DNA of 64,000 bases, taken from positions 62,001 through 126,000 of the forward strand of contig JAIXMR010000057.1 in NCBI GenBank assembly GCA_025677835.1, given 5' to 3'. A model generated the notes under the pieces. The model made no database searches, had not been told where the DNA came from, and saw only the letters and a program-made list of their open reading frames with translations. Source of the DNA: Sporodiniella umbellata. Taxonomy: Eukaryota; Mucoromycota; Mucoromycetes; Mucorales; Rhizopodaceae. Positions 23,145 to 31,888 of the stretch are shown here, in pieces; position 1 is the stretch's first letter; each line of letters begins with the position of its first letter. The translations under genes and the position numbers were made by a program.

Positions 23145-23516
23145 AGTAGCAGCAGCAACAAAGTAATGTTGATCGTAGACAAGCGCAAAAAAAATTATAC
23201 TATTTCTCACTACTATGTCTCGTGTAAACTCTTAGAGTTATTTCATTGCCTAAAACTACCTTTAGTTTAACGTTCTACTTCTCGTTATGGCGGCTTAAGA
23301 TCCATGTAAGAATCACAACTTGTAATGTTTTCAAGGGAATACATATCATCAACACCCACCTCAGCTGGTTGGTTTTCATTTTCATCAAAAGCGTTTCTGA
23401 AATCGTCTTTTTGAAAGACTTGAAAGGTCATTTTCTACTAAGATAAAGTAAAGAACGCTATTCTCAATTCTGAACAGTTTTTTATTTGGAAAACGTGCCA
23501 AAAAAAATCCAGCAAA
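22258..23516 (-). repeat. Right arm of 1.25-kb inverted repeat
   Basis: Reverse complement of 19157-20409, including the short ORF (here 23285-23431, minus) and the 3' end of the nuclease-like gene. The two arms are separated by about 1.85 kb and could form a long hairpin in single strands or transcripts. Confidence 0.9.
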
Positions 23517-23557
23517 TGCAAGCAGCTTGTTAAAATAGCATTTTTTTTGAAAATTCC
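23316..23557 (-). repeat. Terminal inverted repeat, right end
   Basis: Partner of 22009-22249. Its outer edge reads CCGGAATTTTC on the minus strand, against GTGGAATTTTC at the left end, so the true terminus is probably at or near GGAATTTTC. Confidence 0.75.
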
Positions 23558-23709
23558 GGCTATATATGAGTTGAAAAAAAAAAAAGCATTGAAACTTGAA
23601 GCAAATATACAGAAGAAAAGTAAATTGAGAATATACAAAAGCATTTTTTCATTTTATTTATGTGCAGTAGTTTAAACAAAGAATATAAAAAAAAATTTTA
23701 CAAGAGGCT

Positions 23710-25896
23710 TTACTTTTTGTCTTTATCAGTACCCAAGACCTTTCCAAGACCAAAGCCTTCCAAGATCTTGTTAAGACCAATGCCTCCCAAAAGGCTATTG
23801 AGAATAGAACCAAGGCCAAGTCCATTTAGTAAATTACCCACAAGTCCAAGCACACCAGTAAGTAAAAGGCCAACGGCTGAAAGAATTTGCAGCAAAGGAC
23901 TCTGTAGAATGTTCCATAGGGGACTAAGAGCCTTCTTGGCATGAGGCATGTTCTTGACTTTCTTCTTAGCCTTATCAATAGTGGTTTCCACTTCACCTGT
24001 CAATTGGGATAAGAGTTCAGCCAAGTGGTATTCTTCAGGAGATGCTTCTCTCTGGGATGTTTTGGCTTGTGCGGTTTTGGCAATTCTTCCGGTAGGGTCC
24101 AGACTCTTGATAGCACCTTCTGCTTCACTAAGAATATTGGAGGCTTGTTCAATCAAAGGTTTGACATCATCCACCAGCTTTTTCTCATTGCGTTCATCAG
24201 ATGGCTTGGCTTCTTCGGCATCAATATGGTCAGTGATACTTTTAAGAATAGGCTTGATTTTGTCGAGCGATTTCTGAATAGCGCTAGACATCATACTGGC
24301 CAGCTTGCGGTACTCTTCTTCTTCTTTTTCTTTGTCAGAGAGTTTCTGTTGTTCTTCTCGCTCTTGTTGCTTTTCTTCGTCAGTCTTTTCTTTGAACATC
24401 TCGGCCTTGCCTACAATGTTGCCTTCATGGTTGATTATGTTGCCCTCGTCGTCCACCTTGAATCCAGCCCAGTTATAAGCAGCATGTTTGTCAGCAGAGC
24501 CCACAATATTGTCGTCTTTGTCAACCACCTTTCCAGATTTTCGGACCTCGGGAGAAAATTCGTTAATATGAGGATAAGGGTTAGACCACTTCTGTTCTTC
24601 TTCTTTAGGCTCTTCTTTAGGCTCCTCTTCTTTGATCATTTCAGCTTTGCCAACTATACTTCCTTCATGGTTCACTACATTGCCTTCGTCATCGACCTTG
24701 AAGCCCACCATTTTTTCAGCAGCACGGCGATCAACGTGGCCCACCAGGTTATCATCACTATCAAGCACTTTTCCAGACTTCTTGACTTCAGGAGAGTTTT
24801 CGTTGACCCAGGCATAAGGGTTGGAGAACTTCTTTTCCTCTTCTTTAGGCTCTTCGATAGTTTCCTCGACAGGCTCTTCTTCTTTGATCATTTCAGCTTT
24901 ACCAACAATGTTGCCTTCGTCATTGACTACATTGCCCTCGTCATCGACCTTGAAGCCTACCATTTTTTCAGCAGCACGGCGATCAACATGGCCCACTACA
25001 TTGTCTTCACTATCGAGCACTTTTCCAGACTTCTTGACTTCAGGGGAGTTTTCGTTGACCCAAGTGTAAGGGTTGGAGAACTTCTTTTCCTCCTCTTTAG
25101 GCTCTTCGACAGCTTCTTCTTTAGGCTCTTCTTCTTTGATCATTTCAGCTTTACCAACGATATTGCCTTCATGGTTCACTACATTGCCTTCGTCATCGAC
25201 CTTGAAGCCCACCATCTTTTCAGCAGCGCGTTTGTCAACGTTTCCCACCAAGTTGTCTTCGCTATCGAGCACTTTTCCAGACTTTTTAACTTCAGGAGAG
25301 TTTTCGTTGACCCAAGTGTAAGGGTTGGAGAACTTCTTTTCCTCTTCTTTAGGCTCTTCGACAGCTTCTTCTTTAGGCTCTTCTTCTTTGATCATTTCAG
25401 CTTTACCAACGATGCTGCCTTCGTCGTTTACTACGTTACCCTCATCATCGACCTTGAAGCCGGCTAGCTTGGGAGCGGCTCTAGGATCAACGTGGCCAAC
25501 AATATTGTCATCTTGATCAAGCACTTTTCCCGACTTTCGCACGACAGGGGAGTTTTCATTGACCCAGGGGTATTCCATTGGTTTGACTTGACCTACGACT
25601 TTGCCTTCATCGTCTTTCACTTCTCCGTGTTCACCTACAGGTTGTCCTTGAAGTTGTTCGGCTTTTCCTTGGACTAGGCGACCAATGACACGACCGGATT
25701 GTCTATCAGTAACCAAACCCGACTTTTTGACCTTTTGGCCCACCAGAGGTTCATAATTGCTTTCGCTTTCGCTCAATTCACCGGGCTCAGACGAATCCGA
25801 ACTATCGTCCAATGCAGGCTTTTCTTGAGTAATTGGTTTTTCTTGATGGCTACTGGGTTGGAGTTCGATATCAGCGTTTTTTAGTTGCTCTGTCAT
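23710..25896 (-). CDS. DUF3659 repeat protein (LEA-domain-like)
   Basis: Single-exon 728-residue acidic protein. After a disordered N-terminus come tandem DUF3659-type units built on 'G.vvD.dGnivG.a' phrases (VGEHGEVKDDEGKVVGQ, AGFKVDDEGNVVNDEGSIVG). About five longer modules of 75-83 residues follow, each with WVNENSPEVKKSGKVLD, DNxVGHVDxRAAEKM, GFKVDDEGNVVN, GNIVGKAEMIKEEEP and a Glu/Lys-rich linker. A charged coiled-coil part (IQKSLDKIKPILKSITDHID) leads to a hydrophobic Gly/Leu-rich C-terminal region (LSAVGLLLTGVLGLVGNLLNG) ending KDKK. Repeats are also highly similar at the DNA level. Fungal proteins with these repeats are annotated as LEA-domain proteins of unknown function; a structural or membrane-associated scaffold is my inference. 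Long open frames on the other strand are shadows. Confidence 0.85.
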   Translation of the reverse strand: MTEQLKNADIELQPSSHQEKPITQEKPALDDSSDSSEPGELSESESNYEPLVGQKVKKSGLVTDRQSGRVIGRLVQGKAEQLQGQPVGEHGEVKDDEGKVVGQVKPMEYPWVNENSPVVRKSGKVLDQDDNIVGHVDPRAAPKLAGFKVDDEGNVVNDEGSIVGKAEMIKEEEPKEEAVEEPKEEEKKFSNPYTWVNENSPEVKKSGKVLDSEDNLVGNVDKRAAEKMVGFKVDDEGNVVNHEGNIVGKAEMIKEEEPKEEAVEEPKEEEKKFSNPYTWVNENSPEVKKSGKVLDSEDNVVGHVDRRAAEKMVGFKVDDEGNVVNDEGNIVGKAEMIKEEEPVEETIEEPKEEEKKFSNPYAWVNENSPEVKKSGKVLDSDDNLVGHVDRRAAEKMVGFKVDDEGNVVNHEGSIVGKAEMIKEEEPKEEPKEEEQKWSNPYPHINEFSPEVRKSGKVVDKDDNIVGSADKHAAYNWAGFKVDDEGNIINHEGNIVGKAEMFKEKTDEEKQQEREEQQKLSDKEKEEEEYRKLASMMSSAIQKSLDKIKPILKSITDHIDAEEAKPSDERNEKKLVDDVKPLIEQASNILSEAEGAIKSLDPTGRIAKTAQAKTSQREASPEEYHLAELLSQLTGEVETTIDKAKKKVKNMPHAKKALSPLWNILQSPLLQILSAVGLLLTGVLGLVGNLLNGLGLGSILNSLLGGIGLNKILEGFGLGKVLGTDKDKK

Positions 25897-26638
25897 GTTT
25901 ATTATTATATAGAAGAAATATTTAAAATATATGTAGATCAGAAAAATAAGAAAGATCGTCCTTGGCTTAAATACTTTTGTTTTAAAGCTAAATTAGAGTC
26001 TAAATAGAAAAAGGGATTTTGGGGGAGTAAAGAAACGGTTTATGGCATGATTTCTAAAGCCAAGAGAAAGCTTATAGAATCATGATTTCATTAGAGTAAA
26101 TTGAGAAAAAATGATTTCATACAATAAAGTACATCAAAACAAAACTTTGTATTTCAAAATATAGGCAATAATTATACTCTTGAAACACACTCAAAGAAGG
26201 CGCGCCTAGCCTCGATTTTCAAGAAACATAAAAAAGAGTTGATCAAAAAAAAGATCTAGCGGATCAGATAAAAGAAACACAAAGAGAAAAGGAGTTCGTT
26301 TAATAGCGTCTACAATAAGGTTATGTATGTAGATCCAACGAAAAAGAATCTTGGTGCACTGATCTACTTTGCATTTCTTCCTCAGCTAATATCCCAGCCA
26401 AATTCCCTTTTTAAATTATTTTGAAGCTAATTTGGAATGAAACAAAGCATAAATCGTGCTACCATTCTTGACACACGCTTGTCATTACAATGAGAATGGG
26501 TCGATTTTTTTTTTTTTTTTTTTTTTGGTATTAAGCTTTAAAAGGTTAAAGTAAGAGTACCTTTAGTCTGTTCATAATAAAGTACAGAAAAAAAAAAGGC
26601 ATTTGTAGTCATAAATGTTTAAAAGGTATTTATTATTG
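25897..26638. other. Intergenic, nothing recognised
   Basis: 742 bases between the DUF3659 gene start and the 3' end of the first small protein gene. AT-rich, with a GGCGCGCC palindrome at about 26,200 and a poly-T run at about 26,505-26,526. No ORF or RNA gene seen. Confidence 0.5.
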
Positions 26639-26911
26639 TTATTGTTCTAATAAAGTCAGAGTGATATCCCCTTTAGCTCTTGCTCTTAGTTGGATTTCTG
26701 CATCGATATTTAGGTCGAGACGAAGACTGGGTGCTTTTGGTTTGTTTCCAGTTGACTTTCTTTTAGATCGAGGTTTCTTTGTTATAGCTTTTTTGCTTGA
26801 CGCGATTTCTTTGTCATTCTCTTCGGTATCTTCACTTTCCTCATTTTCTAAACCTTTTTCACTCTCTTTATACTCTTTGTTTTCTTTTTGTTTTGACCCT
26901 GTTTGTGACAT
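26639..26911 (-). CDS. Small lysine-rich protein with C-terminal beta-motif, copy 1
   Basis: 90 residues, start MSQTGSKQKENKE. The first two thirds are disordered and highly charged: acidic (EESEDTEENDKE), then basic (KKPRSKRKSTGNKPK). The last roughly 28 residues form SLRLDLNIDAEIQLRARA then KGDITLTLLEQ, the element shared with the three neighbouring small genes. The alternation of hydrophobic and polar residues predicts two amphipathic beta strands with a Gly-Asp turn. I do not recognise a named family. Divergent from copy 2 over 388 bases. Confidence 0.8.
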   Translation of the reverse strand: MSQTGSKQKENKEYKESEKGLENEESEDTEENDKEIASSKKAITKKPRSKRKSTGNKPKAPSLRLDLNIDAEIQLRARAKGDITLTLLEQ

Positions 26912-27299
26912 TTGAGAGAGAGAGAGACTATAAACGAGAGTAAAAAATCTAAAAAAAAAAGGGGGGTAAATTGACTGGTTTATTTTTTTGAGGGGAGCTG
27001 CTGTTTTTCTGATGTATTTTAAATATACCTCTGGGAGTGATGTAATGATCACCCAAAGGCTGATGAGTGACTTTTTCAAGGTTGTTTTATTATTGTTATT
27101 GCTTAGTCTTACCTAAAGTTTATTGTGCAAGCTGGTGATTATTATAAAAAAAAATTGTAACCTTCATGTTGTCATTGTTTTGTCATTTTATCATTTGAGT
27201 AAGAAAAAGAAATTCACAGAGCTTTCGTAACAGAACCAAAATTATCTCTCTTTTTCTTTTCCCTTTTTTAACTTTTTTTTTCCCCTTTGTTTCTACCTA
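26912..27299. promoter_or_regulatory. Divergent promoter of small-protein copies 1 and 2
   Basis: 388 bases between two divergent start codons. A GA-rich run lies next to copy 1 and long C/T stretches (about 27,245-27,295) lie next to copy 2. No TATA box stands out. Confidence 0.45.
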
Positions 27300-27632
27300 A
27301 TGGCACCTACCAAAGAAAAGGAAAGACCTGCCGAAAATAAAGTGGAAGAAGCATCTGACAATGAAAGCAAGCAAGTGGCTACTAAAAAGAAATCATCTAA
27401 AGAAAAGGGCCTGAAGAAAAAGAAAAAGCGGTCATCCAAGAGCAAAGAAAGCCCACTTGATCTGGTCAACGGTGTAGGTCAAGCAGCCACAGGTGCTTTG
27501 GGTCAGCAATCCTCTTCAGGTGGTGGAAATAACTCGGGCGCTTTAAGTTTAAGACTGGATCTTAACCTGGAAGTAGAAATCACTATTAAAGCTAGAGTAC
27601 ACGGTGATGTGACCTTGGCTTTGTTGGCTTAA
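27300..27632 (+). CDS. Small lysine-rich protein with C-terminal beta-motif, copy 2
   Basis: 110 residues, start MAPTKEKERPAENK. Strongly basic middle (KKKSSKEKGLKKKKKRSSKS), a Gly/Ser/Asn linker (SSSGGGNNSG), then the shared end ALSLRLDLNLEVEITIKAR and VHGDVTLALLA. The N-terminal parts of the four copies do not align, while the ends are near identical, so only the C-terminal strand pair is under strong constraint. Intronless. Confidence 0.8.
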   Translation: MAPTKEKERPAENKVEEASDNESKQVATKKKSSKEKGLKKKKKRSSKSKESPLDLVNGVGQAATGALGQQSSSGGGNNSGALSLRLDLNLEVEITIKARVHGDVTLALLA

Positions 27633-27896
27633 TACACGAAAAGAAAAATTTTTTTTTTCAGTGCTGTTTATTACCCCTTATCCTAATAGCTTTTTTTATA
27701 TATCTTTTTCCTCATAATAATAATCAATAAACTTGGACACAAATTATATGTGTCAGGCACCACCCAATGTGACACTAAAAAGACAGTGACTGAGAATGAA
27801 AACAATCTTTGAATGTCTAACAATAAAAAAAAAAAAAAAAAAGACGCGTTGTATATACATGGAGGCTTTATTATGGTTATTAATTGTTCATTTATA

Positions 27897-28259
27897 TTAT
27901 TGCAAGAGGGAAAGCGTTACATCGCCATGCACGCGCGCTTTGAGCTCAATTTCTACATCAAGATTAAGGTCGAGACGAAGACTGAGATTCTTTTTGTCTT
28001 CGGATTGATTTTTTACTGCCCGTTTGGGTTTCTTTACACGGTTTTTACGGTTCTTGTCAGCCTTTTGAAGTTGTTGTGTGTTTTCTTCTTCAGAGCTATC
28101 TTCTGTTTCTTCTTCAGTGGAGTCGTCGTCAGTAGCAGATGCAGTATCTTCTCTATCAGATGCCTCATCGTGTTTGTTATCTTTGAAGTCTTTCTGAGGT
28201 TGTGTTTGGTTTTCTTGTTCCGATGGGTTTTCTTGTGCTTGTTTTGTTTCTTCCGCCAT
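27897..28259 (-). CDS. Small lysine-rich protein with C-terminal beta-motif, copy 3
   Basis: 120 residues, start MAEETKQAQENPSEQ. A long acidic segment (DDDSTEEETEDSSEEENTQ) is followed by a basic one (KNRKNRVKKPKRAVKNQ), then NLSLRLDLNLDVEIELKAR and VHGDVTLSLLQ. It converges with copy 2 (264 bases apart) and diverges from copy 4 (283 bases). Intronless. Function unknown. Confidence 0.8.
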   Translation of the reverse strand: MAEETKQAQENPSEQENQTQPQKDFKDNKHDEASDREDTASATDDDSTEEETEDSSEEENTQQLQKADKNRKNRVKKPKRAVKNQSEDKKNLSLRLDLNLDVEIELKARVHGDVTLSLLQ

Positions 28260-28542
28260 TGTTTGAGTTTATTTTAAATAAAGTATAAATGTATAAATAG
28301 ATGTGAATTCAAAAGTTTCAATATGGATTTTAAGCTTTCCTTTTTATACGTTTTTATGATTGAGTGATTTGGACATTACGTATGGATTTACACTCTAAAA
28401 AAGACCCTGTTTTTTTTTGGGTCTATATGAATCATTACCGGAGATTGAAATATAATTTTTATTGGGGGAGGGGATGTGAGATCATTAGCTTTATTTTCTT
28501 TCTTTCTTTTAATTTTTAATTTTTAGCTGTAACCCGATTTCT
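28260..28542. promoter_or_regulatory. Divergent promoter of small-protein copies 3 and 4
   Basis: 283-base spacer, AT-rich, with a pyrimidine run just before the copy 4 start (about 28,493-28,512). Confidence 0.4.
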
Positions 28543-28833
28543 ATGGAAGCAGCTAAACCAAAGAAAGAAAAACCTAAAGAGGGGCGAAAGAAAAAAAAAA
28601 GCAAAAAGCTAAAGATCAAACGAAAAGAAGATGATCCTCAAGTGACTATGGCTAAACAGCAAGCTGAAGTTTTAAAAGAAAGTGCAGCGAGGTTGAGCCA
28701 ACCTCCTGAACTGGCTGTGAACGGTGGTGTAAATAACCCTCGAGCGCTTCGATTGAGGCTGGACCTTAATTTAGACGCAGAAATACAACTAAAGGCTAAA
28801 ATCAAAGGCTACGTCAAGTTGACTTTACTCTAA
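28543..28833 (+). CDS. Small lysine-rich protein with C-terminal beta-motif, copy 4
   Basis: 96 residues, start MEAAKPKKEKPKEG. Very basic N-terminus (RKKKKSKKLKIKRKED), a helical Ala/Glu/Gln stretch (TMAKQQAEVLKESAARLS), then ALRLRLDLNLDAEIQLKAK and IKGYVKLTLL. This copy has Gly-Tyr instead of Gly-Asp at the turn and Lys instead of Thr, so it is the most divergent of the four at the motif. Intronless. Confidence 0.78.
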   Translation: MEAAKPKKEKPKEGRKKKKSKKLKIKRKEDDPQVTMAKQQAEVLKESAARLSQPPELAVNGGVNNPRALRLRLDLNLDAEIQLKAKIKGYVKLTLL

Positions 28834-29061
28834 TAATTTTCAATTCTTCACTTTTGTAAATAACTTTTTATATTTAAATCATATTGGTTATCACCTCGCT
28901 CATTAATAAAAGACCCCTTAATTTTTTTTATATATAAAAAAAAAAAGTTAATGCCTCATTCTATTGGTGGAATCCGAAAAAGAAACAAAAAACCAAAAAA
29001 AAAAAATTAAAATTGCTTTTCTTTTTCTTTTTACATACGATTTTTTTTTTTGTTTTCCAGT

Positions 29062-29911
29062 ATGCCAGCTGATAGAAAGACCAAAGAGTATTCACAAAAC
29101 GCCAGCTCATATGAGACTTACCCTACAGAAAATACAGCAGCATCTGGAGCAGGAAACGATTACAATCAATATTACGGTTACGATTATTCAAATGGAGCTT
29201 ATGCAGGTCAAAGCAATGCTGATTATGCTTATTATGCTCAAGATGCCAATGCTTCGTCTTATTACGGAAAAAACGCCACACTTAATTATAAAAACACTAC
29301 ATTAGCTGCTGCGGCACCTTCTGCTTTCACACCTGTCTCTTCCGGCATGACTTCCACTAATGCCAATGGTGTTAAGACCTATTATCCCAATCAGTCAAAT
29401 CCCAACAACCCAGTCGGTCCAGTGATCATCACCAAGTCAGGCTATGCTGGGCCTTCAGGAAGCTACAACAAAGACAAGAAGAAGAAGAAGAGCTACGTAC
29501 GTGTGGCAGGTGGCGAAGTCTGGGAAGACGCTACCCTTGAAGACTGGGACGATCAAGACTATCGTTTGTTTGCGGGTGATTTGGGTAACGAGGTAACCGA
29601 AGAATTATTGTACAAGACTTTTTCAAAGTATCCTAGTATGATCCGAACGCGTGTAGTACGTGATTCTCGTACAATGAAATCAAAAGGCTTTGGTTTCATC
29701 AGCTTTAAAGATCCGGATGACTTTGTTCGCGCTTGGCGTGAAATGAATGGTAACAAAGCCCACACATACTCAGTACTTATCATTTTATTTAGGTAAATAT
29801 GTAGGAAACAGACCTATCAAACTACGTAAGAGTACTTGGAAGGATCGCAATATAGAAGTAAAGGCAAAGAAAGAGAGAGAGAGAATGGGTCCTTATAGTA
29901 AAAATAAGTAA
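29062..29911 (+). CDS. RRM protein, RBM42-like
   Basis: Single RNA-recognition-motif protein of the RBM42 type, implicated elsewhere in splicing and mRNA control. Exons 29062-29749 and 29793-29911 give 268 residues. The N-terminal half is low-complexity Tyr/Ala/Asn-rich (YYGYDYSNGAYAG), possibly prone to condensation. Then comes a basic KDKKKKKSYVRVAGGEVWED linker, and the RRM with RNP2 RLFAGDLG and RNP1 KSKGFGFISF. It ends in the RBM42-typical KYVGNRPIKLRKSTWKDRN. I chose the ATG at 29062; a CAG acceptor-like site just upstream suggests a 5' UTR intron. Confidence 0.88.
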
Positions 29912-30182
29912 AAACAAATTAAAATAAGTAAAAAAAAAAAAAAAAAAACAAGCATTATAAAAAAGTAAAATAAAACAAATTCATCGCCTGATCAGAATAA
30001 ATCCAAACTAAACACTTTCTTGTGTACCTTTTTTTTATTTTTTTTTCTTTTTCTTCATGTGATTTTGTTTTTTAAGCGGGGGAAATCGTATCACATTCAG
30101 ACTTGTTTATTTATGTTTTCTTTCCTTTAACTTTCCCTTTCTTCTTTCTTTCACAAAAAGAGGAAAAAAAAAAAGAAAAAAC

Positions 30183-31317
30183 ATGTCTACCGTTGCTCTT
30201 CAGTCACCTTCTATCATTTCTACCAAGAGCGTTCCTGAGAAAAAACCCATTTCTTACAAGAACCTTTTGCTGGGTGCAGGTAATTGCCTTATAAAAAGAG
30301 AACTGTATTGAGACCTTGGTTTAGGTTTAAACATGTTTGAAACATCCACGCTTGGCCAGCCTTTTGAAGTCATCAAGACACAGATGGCTGCTAATCGAGG
30401 AGAGCCAATGTTGAAAGGTTTGCAAGCTATTTATGGTAGAGGAGGTATTCTCGGTTTCTACCAAGGTTTGATCCCTTGGGCTTGGATAGAAGCAAGCACC
30501 AAAGGCGCGGTACTCTTGTTTACTGCCTCTGAACTCGAACATCGGTCTCTTGCTGCAGGAACTTCCTCTTTCACAGTAAAGTTCATTTGTTTACTCACCT
30601 TCTTTGTTTCGTACTCATTTCTTATTATTGCTCAACAAAGGCTGGTATCATTGGTGGCATGGGAGGTGGTATTGCTCAAGCATACAGTACAATGGGTTTC
30701 TGTACATTCATGAAAACAGTGGAAGTCACACGACAAAAGTCAGGTAAAAAAAAAAAAAAATAGAGAGGTAAGGAAATGAGGGACAGTGATTCTCAATCAA
30801 GTAAAATAGCTGGTACCGAGTCCACTTTTTCTATTGCTGCCAAAATATATAAAAAGGAAGGTATTCGTGGTATGAACAAAGGTGTGAATGCAGTAGCTCT
30901 TCGACAGTGCACCAACTGGGCTTCCAGATTCGGTATTGCTCGTTTTGCTGAAGAAGCAATTGTGAAGTCAAGACACGGTGAGGCTGGTGTCGCTGATCAT
31001 ACCGATAAGATATTAGCTTCTGTAGCTGCTGGTGCTCTGTCCTGCTGGAATCAACCTTTGGAAGTCATTCGAGTTGAAATGCAAAGCCAATTGAAAGGCG
31101 CAGGACGTCCTGATAAGCCTAATATCAGCAACATCACCAAATACATCTATACTAATAATGGCCTAGGCGGATTCTACCGTGGTATTGTCCCACGTATTGG
31201 TCTTGGTATCTGGCAAACACTTGTCATGGTCGCTCTTGGTAAGACAGAAACAAACACTAAACAAACTCTCTAACTCTATTTTTTAAAGGCGATTACTGTC
31301 GTGCTCGCTTAAACTAA
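30183..31317 (+). CDS. YHM2: Mitochondrial citrate/oxoglutarate carrier Yhm2
   Basis: Inner-membrane carrier that exports citrate in exchange for oxoglutarate, supplying cytosolic NADPH and acetyl-CoA. Exons 30183-30279, 30325-30575, 30641-30743, 30810-31238 and 31289-31317 give 302 residues. It follows the Yhm2 family closely: [113 protein letters not shown] and [22 protein letters not shown]. The carrier repeats have family-specific variants of the PxD/ExxK signature (QPFEVIK, QPLEVIR). A TA microsatellite follows the stop. Confidence 0.95.
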
Positions 31318-31888
31318 AACTCTGCTTATCTCCATCACGCCTATTGTAAATACATATATATATATATACACAAAGACGTGTGAAACTTTGTATTACATTG
31401 GCCTCATTTTGAAAATAAGTTTAGCATTAGCTTTATCATACAACATTTTTAATGAGAATGAAAACTAAATTGATAGAATATGCAACTTTATTTAATTGTT
31501 TATACGTGCCTCAAATAGGTAAAGGATGACTTACATACAAAAGGCTTTAGGCTGTGCAGCTTTTTTGATGATTTCTTTTTCGTTTGGGTTTGAATTCAAG
31601 GTGCCATACCCTACTTGGTATGGCCTCTTAAGTGGGGTTTTCTTTTTTTGTTGGGAAAGGGAGTGCTATACATCTTTCGAGTTCAATTGTATGCTTTACA
31701 CTTAATTCTATATATTAGACGAGTTTTCGTATAAAGTTTAATCGCTTTAACTCAGTACTGTCTTTTACGACACAAATAACGCAAAAAAAAAAAAAAAAAA
31801 AAAAGATTTATAAGCCTTTGTTGAATAAAAATAGGGTTTCGTTTTTTATTTACACAACCTTTGGCCTCTGACTCTATACCTTTTTCCT
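31318..31888. other. Intergenic between convergent YHM2 and tubby genes
   Basis: 571 bases: TA repeat at about 31,351-31,369, a poly-A tract at about 31,781-31,804, and the two 3' ends. No ORF or RNA gene recognised. Confidence 0.5.

Larger units (their letters stand above)
22009..23557. mobile_element. Deleted mobile-element copy with long terminal inverted repeats
   Basis: A 1,549-base unit bounded by inverted repeats 22009-22249 and 23316-23557 (241 and 242 bases, few mismatches). Between them lie the 3' part of the nuclease-like gene (from 22251), its noncoding 3' flank, and a long poly-T tract (about 23107-23142). Relative to the left copy it lacks the 5' portion of the gene, so it looks like an internal-deletion, non-autonomous derivative. 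I could not find a convincing target-site duplication: the left flank ends ...AATAGT and the right flank begins GGCTATA. The family is not one I can name. Confidence 0.6.

Noticed and set aside
19157..23557. Interpretation as an LTR retrotransposon
   Set aside because: Repeats are inverted, not direct. No reverse transcriptase, integrase or primer-binding site is visible.
24025..25467. 480-codon open frame on the plus strand
   Set aside because: Antisense to the DUF3659 repeat gene. Its length is a by-product of the biased repeat codons; it is Phe/Leu-rich and lacks domains.
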